Notes under the pieces: model-generated
What the model saw: the letters and a program-made list of their open reading frames with translations, nothing else
Told to the model about the DNA's origin: nothing
Databases searched by the model: none
Assembly (NCBI RefSeq): GCF_040096075.1
Contig: NZ_JBBMFJ010000018.1
Span: forward strand, 9,061 to 73,060
Source: Brotaphodocola faecis
GTDB lineage: Bacteria; Bacillota; Clostridia; Lachnospirales; Lachnospiraceae
DNA: 64,000 nucleotides
Direction of reading: 5' to 3'
Position numbers and translations under genes: made by a program
Shown here: positions 42,312 to 50,736 of the stretch, in pieces
Position numbering within the stretch: the first letter of the stretch is position 1
Layout: the number at the start of each line of letters is the position of its first letter

Positions 42312-44118
42312 CGTCTAATTTCAGAACACTCATGAATGCCTTCTGCGGGATTTCTACATTGCCCACCTGACGCATTCGTTTCTTTCCTTCCTTCTGTTTT
42401 TCCAGAAGCTTCTTCTTACGTGAGATATCGCCGCCGTAACACTTGGCCAGAACATCCTTGCGCATGGCTTTTACGGTCTCACGGGCAATGATCTTGCCGC
42501 CCACCGCTGCCTGGATCGGGATTTCAAACAGATGGCGCGGGATCTCCTCTTTTAACTTCTCACACATCTTTCTGCCTCGCTCGTAAGCGGAATCCGCATG
42601 CACGATGAAGGACAGGGCATCCACTTCTTCCTTGTTGATGAGGATATCCAGTTTTACCAGCTCAGAGGTCTCATAGCCCTTCATGTCGTAGTCGAAGGAC
42701 GCGTAGCCTCTGGAGCGGGATTTTAACGCGTCAAAGAAATCGTAGATGATCTCATTTAACGGAAGGTCATACTTTAAGAGTGCTCTCGTCTCCTCAATAT
42801 ATTCCATGCCATGGTAAACGCCGCGGCGCTCCTGGCACAGCGTCATAATGGCGCCTACAAACTCGGTGGTCACCATAATCTCCGCGCTGACGATCGGCTC
42901 CTCCATGTACTCGATCTCGGTCGGGTCCGGCAGGTTGGACGGGTTAGTCAGCTCAATCATCTCGCCGTTTTTCTTGTGAACGCGGTATACAACGCCCGGC
43001 GCCGTGGTAACGAGATCCAGGTTGTACTCACGCTCCAGACGTTCCTGAATGATTTCCAGATGTAACAGGCCAAGGAAACCACAGCGGAAACCAAAGCCCA
43101 GGGCAATGGAGGTCTCCGGCTCAAAATACAGGGACGCGTCGTTTAACTGCAGCTTTTCCAGCGCATCACGCAGATCATTGTATTTTGCTCCATCTGCCGG
43201 ATACAGGCCGCAGTAAACCATGGAGGTTACCTTCTTATAGCCCGGAAGCGGCTCTGCGCACGGACGGTTCGCGTCGGTGATGGTATCACCCACCCGGGTA
43301 TCCTTCACGTTCTTAATGCTGGCCGTGATGTAGCCAACCATACCGGCACTCAGCTCGTCGCACGGGATAAACTGGCCTGCGCCGAAGTAGCCGACCTCAA
43401 CGACTTCCTCCTGGGCCCCGGTTGCCATCATGCGGATCAGGGTACCCTTCTTCACGGTTCCCTCTTTGATACGGCAGAATACGATCACGCCCTTGTACGG
43501 GTCGTACAGGGAGTCAAAGATCAGGGCCTGCAGCGGTGCCTCCGGGTCTCCCACCGGAGCCGGAACCTTGTGGACAATGGCCTCCAGTACATCCTCCACA
43601 TTCAGGCCTGTCTTTGCGGAGATGCGCGGCGCGTCATGGGCCTCAATGCCGATGACATCCTCGATCTCGTCCGCAACCCAGTCCGGTCTTGCGCTCGGCA
43701 GATCAATCTTGTTGATAACCGGGAAGACATCCAGGTCATGATCCAGCGCCAGATACACATTCGCCAGAGTCTGGGCCTCAATGCCCTGGGCTGCGTCTAC
43801 TACAAGGATTGCGCCGTCGCAGGCTGCCAGGCTTCGGGATACCTCGTAGTTAAAGTCCACATGTCCTGGGGTGTCGATCAGGTTAAAAATATATTCTTCT
43901 CCATCTTTTGCGTGATAGACGGTGCGGACAGCCTGGGACTTGATGGTAATGCCGCGCTCCCGCTCCAGATCCATGTTGTCCAGTACCTGCGCCTGCATCT
44001 CGCGGCTGGTCAGAAGGCCGGTCATCTCGATGATGCGGTCTGCCAGAGTGGATTTGCCGTGGTCAATGTGGGCGATGATACAGAAATTGCGGATCTTGCT
44101 TTGGTCCATTGATGCCAT
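42304..44118 (-). CDS. lepA: Translation elongation factor 4
   Basis: 604 residues from the ATG at 44118 (MASMDQSKIRNFCIIAHID), with TGGAGG 10 bases upstream. The frame's first ATG at 44160 is too close to the promoter. LepA is a ribosome-binding GTPase. G1 is AHIDHGKST, G3 is DTPGHVDF, and G4 is NKIDLP. The unique C-terminal domain (GGDISRKKKLLEKQKEGKKRM) completes it. It is transcribed with hemW. Confidence 0.97.
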   Translation of the reverse strand: MASMDQSKIRNFCIIAHIDHGKSTLADRIIEMTGLLTSREMQAQVLDNMDLERERGITIKSQAVRTVYHAKDGEEYIFNLIDTPGHVDFNYEVSRSLAACDGAILVVDAAQGIEAQTLANVYLALDHDLDVFPVINKIDLPSARPDWVADEIEDVIGIEAHDAPRISAKTGLNVEDVLEAIVHKVPAPVGDPEAPLQALIFDSLYDPYKGVIVFCRIKEGTVKKGTLIRMMATGAQEEVVEVGYFGAGQFIPCDELSAGMVGYITASIKNVKDTRVGDTITDANRPCAEPLPGYKKVTSMVYCGLYPADGAKYNDLRDALEKLQLNDASLYFEPETSIALGFGFRCGFLGLLHLEIIQERLEREYNLDLVTTAPGVVYRVHKKNGEMIELTNPSNLPDPTEIEYMEEPIVSAEIMVTTEFVGAIMTLCQERRGVYHGMEYIEETRALLKYDLPLNEIIYDFFDALKSRSRGYASFDYDMKGYETSELVKLDILINKEEVDALSFIVHADSAYERGRKMCEKLKEEIPRHLFEIPIQAAVGGKIIARETVKAMRKDVLAKCYGGDISRKKKLLEKQKEGKKRMRQVGNVEIPQKAFMSVLKLDDE

Positions 44119-44166
44119 GTATTTATTTCCTCCAATAACGTATAAGGTCTGTTTTGTCAATTTACT

Positions 44167-44195
44167 ATCATATCATTTTTTCAGATTCCATGCAA
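44167..44195 (-). promoter_or_regulatory. Promoter of lepA-hemW
   Basis: On the minus strand, -35 TTGCAT and -10 TATGAT are 17 bases apart, 48 bases before the ATG. A TTGACA further on lacks a well-spaced -10. Confidence 0.75.
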
Positions 44196-44230
44196 GACCG
44201 GATTGTGGCCCAGCCTGCGCCGTTTCTGCG

Positions 44231-45415
44231 CTATTCATACACTACCGGCTGAAGTACGGCATCCACTGCCTCCGCCAACAGATCCATGGCATTCCAGACC
44301 TCTTCCTTTGTGCTGGTCTGGGCTCCGGCTTCGATCAGGGACGAACGCCCCCGCAGATGCAGGTTGTAGCGCAGGCCTTTTAAATAAATCTTTCGGGTGA
44401 ATCCCGGATACCGGCCACAGGCCAGCTGCATCTGAAAGCAGAAGGCCAGATTTTCCTGCAGGTACGGGTTTGGCAGATAGGCAATCTCCCCCTCCGGCGT
44501 GCGGCTCATCCCCTGAAAGAACATGATCTGCGCCGTGGGCTTTCCGCCAATATCCTGCACCAGCCGCAAAGAATCTGACACCCCGTCCCGGTGCAGGTCC
44601 AGGATCACCTCAATGGTGGGATGTTCCTGCAAAATCCCCTGGATGCCCTCCAGCGCATAGGTGTAGGCCCGGCTGCGCTCCAGCGTTCCTTCCTTCCGGT
44701 CATAGGCTGTGGTGTCATGGATCACATTCCAGCCGCGCTGCCGCAGGAGTTCTGCCAGATAAGTCCCGGCTCCCACCACATTCGCGTCCGGGTTCCGGGG
44801 CCCGTAGTCCGCGTAGGTCTCGCTGGCGTGGGTGTGGTAAATGAGGATCTGGGGCACTTCCGGGTTCTTTGTTAAACCTACATCGGTTCCAAGAAGCTTC
44901 TCTGCTTTCATAAGACCGCGGTCCGCTGTCGTGGAGGCATGCACGCTGAAGTAATGTTTCATCAGATAGTCATAATCCTGCAGCTGTGCCAGGGCGGCTG
45001 CAGGGAGCGCAGTTCCATTACCAGCCTGCCCCGCTTCCGTTCCGGCTGAGCCTGCACTTCCGCCCGCACCGGTGCTGCCGTCCTCCAGGCCATTCCAACC
45101 AGCCAGATCTCCATTTCCGCCCTGAACCCTCCCGTCTGCCCCGGTACTTTCCTGTCCGCCGCCGACTGCCCCGGCGTTCCCGCTCCCGCCTTGCCATAAA
45201 CGATTTTCCGCCGGTCCCGCGCCCGTTTCCTCCGCATACGAAAACAGGTATCCGTACCGCTCGTACGCATACCTGTATGTCTCGTAAACCGCGTAGGACG
45301 GATCTCTCCGCACCGGTTCTTCATTCTGAAACCGCGCCGCCGGGTACCGAAGCTGCAGGCACAACGCCAAAAGTCCTCTCAACACCCAGACCAGCAGATT
45401 ACTCAAAACGGACAA
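44231..45415 (-). CDS. spoIIP: Stage II sporulation protein P
   Basis: 394 residues. SpoIIP is an amidase/endopeptidase that thins septal peptidoglycan with SpoIID and SpoIIM during engulfment. An N-terminal membrane helix (LLVWVLRGLLALCLQL) anchors it. The catalytic zinc motif region IYHTHASETYAD, the second metal region LDLHRDGVSDS and the C-terminal LIEAGAQTSTKEE are all present. A Gly/Ala/Ser-rich linker of about 75 residues (about 65-140) separates anchor and domain. It overlaps sigE by 17 bases, placing it in the spoIIG operon. Confidence 0.95.
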   Translation of the reverse strand: MSVLSNLLVWVLRGLLALCLQLRYPAARFQNEEPVRRDPSYAVYETYRYAYERYGYLFSYAEETGAGPAENRLWQGGSGNAGAVGGGQESTGADGRVQGGNGDLAGWNGLEDGSTGAGGSAGSAGTEAGQAGNGTALPAAALAQLQDYDYLMKHYFSVHASTTADRGLMKAEKLLGTDVGLTKNPEVPQILIYHTHASETYADYGPRNPDANVVGAGTYLAELLRQRGWNVIHDTTAYDRKEGTLERSRAYTYALEGIQGILQEHPTIEVILDLHRDGVSDSLRLVQDIGGKPTAQIMFFQGMSRTPEGEIAYLPNPYLQENLAFCFQMQLACGRYPGFTRKIYLKGLRYNLHLRGRSSLIEAGAQTSTKEEVWNAMDLLAEAVDAVLQPVVYE

Positions 45416-46139
45416 TTTCCTTTTTCAGACGCTTCATGATCTTTTTCTCCAGGCGGGAAATATAGGACTGGGAGATTCCCAGATGGTCTGCCACTTCCTT
45501 CTGGGTCATCTCTTCTCCCTCCGCGCTCTTTAAGCCGTACCGCAGTTCCACAATAGTCTTCTCTCTGGGACTTAACCGGTCGATGGCAGATTTTAGCAGT
45601 TGCCGCTCTGTCTCATCCTCCAGGCCCCGGTAGATGATGTCATCATCCGTCCCCAGAATGTCCGAGAGCAGCAGTTCATTTCCGTCCCAGTCTACGTTAA
45701 GCGGCTCATCAATCGAGACCTCTGCCTTCGTCTTGCTGCTGCGGCGCAGATACATAAGGATCTCGTTTTCAATGCAGCGGGAGGCGTAGGTGGCCAGCTT
45801 AATATTCTTCTCCGGATTGAAGGTATTGATGGCCTTAATGAGGCCAATGGTGCCGATGGAGATCAGATCCTCTACCCCGACTGCCGTGTTGTCAAATTTC
45901 TTTGCTATGTAGACCACCAGGCGCAGATTATGCTCGATCAGAAGGGACCGTGCTTCCTTTTCCCCCTCGGTTCCCAGAAGTGAGATCATCTCCGCCTCCT
46001 TTTTGCTCTCCAGCGGAGGAGGCAGAATATCCGCGCCTCCGATATAGTGGACCTCTCCCTTTTTCTGCCACAGCATTGTGGTAAAGGAAGGAACTGCCTT
46101 AAACTGAAAACGATTTGGTACTGAAACTTTCACAATCAC
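45399..46139 (-). CDS. sigE: Pro-sigma-E, mother-cell sporulation sigma factor
   Basis: 246 residues from a GTG at 46139 with GGGAGG 8 bases upstream. It has a short pro-region, the cleavage-zone motif VHYIGGADILPPPL, then sigma-70 region 2 (LRLVVYIAKKFDNTAVGVEDLISIG, then IKLATYASRCIENEIL) and region 4 (SPREKTIVELRYGL, with the helix-turn-helix QKEVADHLGISQSYISRLEKK). SpoIIGA, encoded upstream, removes the pro-region. The neighbour sigG, common next to sigE, is not found downstream. Confidence 0.96.
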   Translation of the reverse strand: MIVKVSVPNRFQFKAVPSFTTMLWQKKGEVHYIGGADILPPPLESKKEAEMISLLGTEGEKEARSLLIEHNLRLVVYIAKKFDNTAVGVEDLISIGTIGLIKAINTFNPEKNIKLATYASRCIENEILMYLRRSSKTKAEVSIDEPLNVDWDGNELLLSDILGTDDDIIYRGLEDETERQLLKSAIDRLSPREKTIVELRYGLKSAEGEEMTQKEVADHLGISQSYISRLEKKIMKRLKKEIVRFE

Positions 46140-46157
46140 TTTTCCATCCTCCCGATC

Positions 46158-47030
46158 TTATAATGTTAGCTCCCCGTGTAACAGCATTTCGTACCGATGC
46201 CGCGCGGACAGCGGCGTTTCGCAAAACGCCACCCACGGGTTCTCCAGAACCCGGACCAGCCTTCCCCGCTGCCGGATTTCCATCCGGTCCATGCGGACGG
46301 CGGCCAGGATCCCGTGTTCTTTTCCCACCGAACAGAAGGGAACATAAATGACCTGGGCAGCCGCTTCGCCAAACTCCAGGCCCGCACTCCGTTCCAGGAT
46401 GTGAACCGGCTGGTGGTGATAAGGTTCATACAGCTGGTTCCCTGTATCCCGCAGAGCCCGTACTGTTTTCTGTTTTCCCTGGTAATACAATGTCGCCTCA
46501 TACAGGCTGTTGTGAAATGCCATTCCCTGTCTCAGAAATACGGTTCCGGCCCACAGTGCTCCCCCTGCCACGCTGAGGGCCAGCCCAAATTTCCGGAAGG
46601 TCCAGGGTGTCTGCTCCCAGACCGCTGTTACAGTACCCACAAAAGCCTGTGGCGCGTTCCCGCTCACCGGCAGCTCCCTGCCGCCTCCCGCAGATTCCAG
46701 AAGCGAAAAGCTCCCACCGGTCAGCGCTGCTGCCATCCACAGCACGGTAGTCCGCCGCAATAGTTCCAACAGACCGCCACGCCCAAAAGCAGCTCGTGTC
46801 ATGAGCACCGCCGGCAACACCAGTTCCAGAAGGATCCAGACAGATACCGGCAGGTTCGGGAAAAACACCAAAGCACAGCCCGCCGCGGCACCCACAACTG
46901 CCCCGAGAAGCAGCCGCCCTTTTCGCTTCCTCACAGGTTCACGAAGAACCAGTCCGGTAAGAAACAGCAGATAGCAATCCGCAGCCAGGTTCACCAGAAA
47001 AAACAGATCCAGATACAGTGTTTCCGTCAT
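46158..47030 (-). CDS. spoIIGA: Sigma-E processing peptidase SpoIIGA
   Basis: 290 residues from the ATG at 47030 (MTETLYLDLFFLVNLAADC), with GGAGG upstream; an ATG at 47054 precedes that site and is rejected. Five membrane helices fill the first 150 residues. The soluble domain is an aspartic protease with Asp195 in ALRDTGNQLYEP, acting as a dimer on pro-sigma-E at the sporulation septum. It is the first gene of spoIIGA-sigE-spoIIP. Confidence 0.94.
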   Translation of the reverse strand: MTETLYLDLFFLVNLAADCYLLFLTGLVLREPVRKRKGRLLLGAVVGAAAGCALVFFPNLPVSVWILLELVLPAVLMTRAAFGRGGLLELLRRTTVLWMAAALTGGSFSLLESAGGGRELPVSGNAPQAFVGTVTAVWEQTPWTFRKFGLALSVAGGALWAGTVFLRQGMAFHNSLYEATLYYQGKQKTVRALRDTGNQLYEPYHHQPVHILERSAGLEFGEAAAQVIYVPFCSVGKEHGILAAVRMDRMEIRQRGRLVRVLENPWVAFCETPLSARHRYEMLLHGELTL

Positions 47031-47090
47031 TACACCGTGTCCTCCTGCTGTCATGAGCGTTCATAATCATTCTCACAGCTCATGTCCATC

Positions 47091-47126
47091 ATTATAATCA
47101 TTCTGAGGGGAAAATTTTGTCAAACG
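47091..47126 (-). promoter_or_regulatory. spoIIG-type promoter with long spacer and Spo0A-like box
   Basis: On the minus strand a perfect -35 TTGACA (47118-47123) and a perfect -10 TATAAT (47091-47096) are 21 bases apart. This is too long for normal sigma-A use but close to the 22-base spacing of the B. subtilis spoIIG promoter, which needs Spo0A. The sequence TTTTGTCAAAC across the -35 on the other strand differs from the TGTCGAA Spo0A box at one base. A weaker TGTCGTT lies at 47150-47156. A less good -10 (GATTAT) at 18 bases cannot be ruled out. Confidence 0.75.
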
Positions 47127-47154
47127 GATGGAGCGGATTCCCGTTTTTGAACGA

Positions 47155-47193
47155 CAAAAAAAGACAGAAGGCCAAATCTGGTCTTCTGTCTTT
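47155..47193 (-). terminator. Terminator of ftsZ
   Basis: An 11-bp stem AAAGACAGAAG/CTTCTGTCTTT, extended by inner CCA/TGG pairs, is followed by seven T on the minus strand, 24 bases after the ftsZ stop. Confidence 0.92.
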
Positions 47194-47217
47194 GTCGATT
47201 TTTGTTTGTGTGACTGC

Positions 47218-48459
47218 TTATCTCTTATTCTTTAAGAAATCCGGGATATTGATCTGAGTCTGGTTTAACGGGCGGTAGGAACCCTGGCCCGGTGCTGCGG
47301 TCTGCGCGGAAGCAGTCTGCTGCGGAGCCTGAGTCTGAACCGGTTTTACCGTCGGAGCCTGTGCGTGAAGCTGCGGAGCTGCCTTCGGAGCAGTTGCGCT
47401 TGCCTCAGCGGCAGCGGTGCGGCTCTGGGTGTTTAAGTTTAAACCGGACGGCATCTTCGGCTTGAAGTTGCCAAACTCTGCCATAGCCTTGTTGACCGGA
47501 GTGTTTGCGTGAGCGTCCAGGCCGGTTGCGATTACGGTGATGGTAGCCTCGTCCTGAGCGTTCTCGTCGTACATAGCACCGAAGATGATGTTTGCGTCAT
47601 CTCCAGCCAGCTCCTGAACGTAGCTTGCTGCCTCGTTTGCCTCGATCAGGCTGATATCGCCGGAAATGTTGATGATCACGTGGGTAGCGCCCTCGATGGT
47701 GGTCTCTAACAGCGGGCTTGCTACTGCCTGCTTTACAGCCTCAACAGCCTTGTCGTCACCCTTGGCATGTCCGATACCGATATGAGCAATGCCCTTGTCG
47801 GTCATAACGGTCTGAACATCTGCGAAGTCGAGGTTGATCAGGCCCGGTACGTTGATCAGGTCGGTGATTCCCTGAACGGCCTGCTGCAGCACTTCGTCTG
47901 CTTTCTTTAAAGCATCCGGCATGGTGGTTCTGCGGTCAACGATCTCAAGAAGTTTGTCATTCGGGATCACGATGAGGGTATCAACGCTTGCCTTTAAATT
48001 CTCAATGCCTGCCAGCGCGTTGCTCATACGTGCCTTTGCCTCGAAACGGAACGGCTTGGTTACAACACCGACAGTCAGGATGCCCATGTCCTTCGCGATC
48101 TTTGCGATGACCGGAGCTGCGCCGGTACCGGTACCGCCGCCCATACCACAGGTAACAAATACCATGTCTGCGCCCTTGATAGCCTGTGCAATCTCCTCAG
48201 AGCTCTCCTCTGCTGCCTTCTGGCCAACCTCCGGCTTTGCGCCTGCGCCTAATCCCTTGGTCAGCTTCTCGCCGATCTGCATGGCGGTCGGTGCCTTACA
48301 GAACTGCAGTGCCTGTTTATCTGTGTTGATGCCGATGAACTCCACACCCGCAATATTCTCATCTACCATGCGGTTTACTGCATTGTTGCCGGCACCGCCG
48401 ACACCGATCACAATGATCTTTGCGGAGTTTTCCGCTTCATTTATCTTAATCTCTAACAA
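47218..48459 (-). CDS. ftsZ: Cell division protein FtsZ
   Basis: 413 residues from a TTG at 48459 (MLEIKINEAENSAKIIVIG) with AAGGAGG 8 bases upstream. A much longer frame from 48732 crosses two promoters and is rejected. FtsZ is the tubulin-like GTPase that builds the division ring. The GTP signature GGGTGTGAAPV, the N-terminal VIGVGGAGNNAVNRM and T7-loop NLDFADVQTVM are present. A Gln/Ala/Thr-rich linker (about 320-400) leads to the conserved tail INIPDFLKNKR, which binds FtsA- or SepF-type partners. Confidence 0.97.
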   Translation of the reverse strand: MLEIKINEAENSAKIIVIGVGGAGNNAVNRMVDENIAGVEFIGINTDKQALQFCKAPTAMQIGEKLTKGLGAGAKPEVGQKAAEESSEEIAQAIKGADMVFVTCGMGGGTGTGAAPVIAKIAKDMGILTVGVVTKPFRFEAKARMSNALAGIENLKASVDTLIVIPNDKLLEIVDRRTTMPDALKKADEVLQQAVQGITDLINVPGLINLDFADVQTVMTDKGIAHIGIGHAKGDDKAVEAVKQAVASPLLETTIEGATHVIINISGDISLIEANEAASYVQELAGDDANIIFGAMYDENAQDEATITVIATGLDAHANTPVNKAMAEFGNFKPKMPSGLNLNTQSRTAAAEASATAPKAAPQLHAQAPTVKPVQTQAPQQTASAQTAAPGQGSYRPLNQTQINIPDFLKNKR

Positions 48460-48491
48460 GACTGATTCCTCCTTAACTTCTTTCATTGGCC

Positions 48492-48512
48492 TTTTGTAAC
48501 AGTTTTGTAACA
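48492..48512 (-). repeat. Two TGTTACAAAA direct repeats in the ftsZ leader
   Basis: TGTTACAAAA occurs at 48503-48512 and 48492-48501, one helical turn (11 bases) apart. They begin at the edge of the P2 -10 box, around the expected transcription start. A DNA-binding regulator site is possible. Confidence 0.5.
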
Positions 48513-48520
48513 TTATATCA
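48512..48520 (-). promoter_or_regulatory. ftsZ promoter P2 (extended -10)
   Basis: On the minus strand, TGATATAAT is an extended -10. The -35 at 17 bases (GTATTT) is weak. Confidence 0.55.
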
Positions 48521-48538
48521 AAAACTAGTCTAGTAAAT

Positions 48539-48567
48539 ACTATAGGTGATTTCTGAAAAAATATCAA
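48539..48567 (-). promoter_or_regulatory. ftsZ promoter P1
   Basis: On the minus strand, -35 TTGATA and -10 TATAGT are 17 bases apart in the 136-base gap after ftsQ, so ftsZ can be expressed apart from the division cluster. Confidence 0.8.
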
Positions 48568-48595
48568 CCGTTTTTTTCGCAAAAAAGCTGAAAAA

Positions 48596-49324
48596 CTAGT
48601 CCTTTGGCTTAAAGGTATACATGGGGTTGGTCCTGGTCTCGTCGTAATTGTCCAGATACAGGGTTCCGCTCTTTCCTTCCAGCTGCGGGAGCATGTCCCC
48701 CAGCTCCGCGATCTTGCCGTTGAGTCCTTCATTGCTGCCCAGGATCACCTCAATCTCACCCATGTACAGCGTGGCCTCCCCCAGCGTGTTGTACTGGATC
48801 TTGTCCACACTCAGGTCATAGATGGATAAGATCTGGGTCAGGTTTAAGATTTCCTCAAAAACCCGCTCACTCTCCACCGGAAGCTTCTGGTAAAGGACGA
48901 TATGACCGAATTTCAGGCCCGTGATCCACGGGATGCCGGGAAGCTTCTGACTGGAGCTTTCCACGATAATACCGTCCTTGTCAAAGTACATATAACTGCT
49001 CATATAGGACACATAGCCCACCACGCTCTTTTCGTATACAATGATCTCCGCCCGGTTCAGGCCTTTGATCACCAGCTTGTAATCCTCCACGAATGGAATT
49101 TCCTCATGCTTTCCGAAATGTTCGCGCAGGTAACAGAGCACCGTGCTGCGACTTGTGTTGTCCGGAAACACCAGATCTGCCACCTGTTCGTCTGTATATT
49201 TTTCATTTCCCGTAACCCTGATCTCCCGGATCCGGATGGAGCACACGCCCGCTATGACCACAAGCAGCAGAAATACCGCTGCCAGAAGGATCACCATTTT
49301 TTTCCTGCCTGATCCATATTCCAT
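48596..49324 (-). CDS. ftsQ: Cell division protein FtsQ/DivIB
   Basis: 242 residues from the ATG at 49324 (MEYGSGRKKMVILLAAVF), with TAGGAG about 11 bases upstream. The longer frame from 49477 has no such site. One N-terminal membrane helix (about 10-30) is followed by a POTRA domain (IREIRVTGNEKYTDEQVADLVF) and the beta domain (YVSYMSSYMYFDKDGIIVESS, LPGIPWITGL). It acts with FtsL and FtsB-type proteins at the septum. Its start lies inside the long 3' end of murA. Confidence 0.92.
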   Translation of the reverse strand: MEYGSGRKKMVILLAAVFLLLVVIAGVCSIRIREIRVTGNEKYTDEQVADLVFPDNTSRSTVLCYLREHFGKHEEIPFVEDYKLVIKGLNRAEIIVYEKSVVGYVSYMSSYMYFDKDGIIVESSSQKLPGIPWITGLKFGHIVLYQKLPVESERVFEEILNLTQILSIYDLSVDKIQYNTLGEATLYMGEIEVILGSNEGLNGKIAELGDMLPQLEGKSGTLYLDNYDETRTNPMYTFKPKD

Positions 49325-50621
49325 CTGTTTCTTTTCTCCTATCGTCTGAAAAGCTGTTCTCCGCCTGCGAAAGCAGTTCGATGCGGGCTCCTGCTCCGGC
49401 CAGATCCCTGCAGATATCCTCATAGCCGCGGCGGATATGTTCATAACCGCCAAGCAGACTGGTTCCCTCTGCCGCAAGACACGCTGCCGCCAGTGCCGCG
49501 CCGCCCCGCAGGTCCTCTGCCATCACGCTGGTGCCCTTTAAGGCCTCTACGCCGCTCACCTGCGCAAATTTGTCTTCTATTATAATATGTGCCCCGAGTT
49601 TCTGCAATTCTTTTGCCACGCAAAAACGGTTTTCAAATACATTCTCCCGGATGTGGGAGGTTCCATCCGCAAGGGCAGCCGCTGCCATCATGACCGACTG
49701 CATATCTGTGGGGAACTCCGGGTACGGTCCTGTCTCAATCTGCACTGGCCTGGGCCGTCCCCGCATGGAGACCCAGATGCCCTGCTCCACCGGCTCCAGC
49801 CGCGCCCCCATCTGCTTTGCCGTCCAGAGTGTTTTTCCCATATGCTCTGCCGGAGCCTGCTCCAGAAGCACATGGCCCCCCGCGCAAAGAACCGCCCCCA
49901 GATACGTTCCGGCCACAATGCGGTCCCCCGGAAGCAGGAAACGGGAATCCTGAAACCCGCCGCTTCCCCGGACACGGATCACGGAGCTTCCGGCTCCCTC
50001 CACCGAAACCCCCATCGTCTTTAAAAAGCTGCACAGGATTCCGATTTCCGGTTCCCTGGCAGCTCCGGTAAGCACGGTCTCTCCCCTGGCCCCTGCTGCG
50101 GCCATTAAAATATTTTCCGTGGCTCCCACACTCGGATAGGGCAGATGGATGTTTGCCCCAAGAAGTCCCGCAGGCGGTGCCTCGGCCCGGATCCGGTTCT
50201 CCTCAATCCGCACAGCCGCGCCCAGTGCCTCAAGTCCCCGGATGTGCAGATCCACCGGCCGCTTTCCAATGCGGCAGCCGCCGGGCAGACTGGTTTCTAC
50301 CCTCCCCAGCCGCGCCAGCAGCGGACCTAACAACATGACGGACGAGCGCATCTGTCCGGCCAGCGCCTCCGGTATCTCCGCAGAAGAAAGGGTAGCTGCC
50401 GAAATATACAGGCGGTTTCCCTCCAGCCGGCATTCTGCCCCCAAAGCGTTCAAAATCCCCAACATACAGAAAACATCCTGTATTTTGGGGATATGCTCCA
50501 GTACCGTGGTTCCGTTATGAAGAAGAGATGCTGCCATGACCGGCAGCACCCCGTTTTTGGAACCCTGTATTTTAATACTTCCTTCCAGACTGTGTAACCC
50601 TTCTATCCGAAGCACAGACAA
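49203..50621 (-). CDS. murA: UDP-N-acetylglucosamine 1-carboxyvinyltransferase
   Basis: 472 residues from a TTG at 50621 (MSVLRIEGLHSLEGSIKIQG) with AGGAGGG 8 bases upstream. MurA begins peptidoglycan synthesis by adding enolpyruvate to UDP-GlcNAc. The fosfomycin-target Cys is Cys116 in LPGGCRIGKRPVDLHI. YPEFPTDMQSVMMAAA and the C-terminal DLRGGAALAAACLAAEGTS are also typical. The normal end is about residue 417 (GARIELL). The remaining 55 residues read as junk-like sequence and overlap ftsQ by 122 bases. Confidence 0.93.
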   Translation of the reverse strand: MSVLRIEGLHSLEGSIKIQGSKNGVLPVMAASLLHNGTTVLEHIPKIQDVFCMLGILNALGAECRLEGNRLYISAATLSSAEIPEALAGQMRSSVMLLGPLLARLGRVETSLPGGCRIGKRPVDLHIRGLEALGAAVRIEENRIRAEAPPAGLLGANIHLPYPSVGATENILMAAAGARGETVLTGAAREPEIGILCSFLKTMGVSVEGAGSSVIRVRGSGGFQDSRFLLPGDRIVAGTYLGAVLCAGGHVLLEQAPAEHMGKTLWTAKQMGARLEPVEQGIWVSMRGRPRPVQIETGPYPEFPTDMQSVMMAAAALADGTSHIRENVFENRFCVAKELQKLGAHIIIEDKFAQVSGVEALKGTSVMAEDLRGGAALAAACLAAEGTSLLGGYEHIRRGYEDICRDLAGAGARIELLSQAENSFSDDRRKETDGIWIRQEKNGDPSGSGISAACGHSGRVLHPDPGDQGYGK

Positions 50622-50736
50622 TCCGCGATCCCTCCTGTACACAATCTTCCATCTTCCTTATCTTATGTACATTCAGAACCATCGGTTCAGAGTTTTCTGT
50701 CCGGAATCACATTTTTCGCGCAGGCGCTGATACCGC

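Noticed and set aside
44125..44148. TTGACA just upstream of lepA as a second promoter
   Set aside because: The only -10-like sequence at normal spacing falls in the ribosome-binding site; the TTGCAT/TATGAT pair further up is better.
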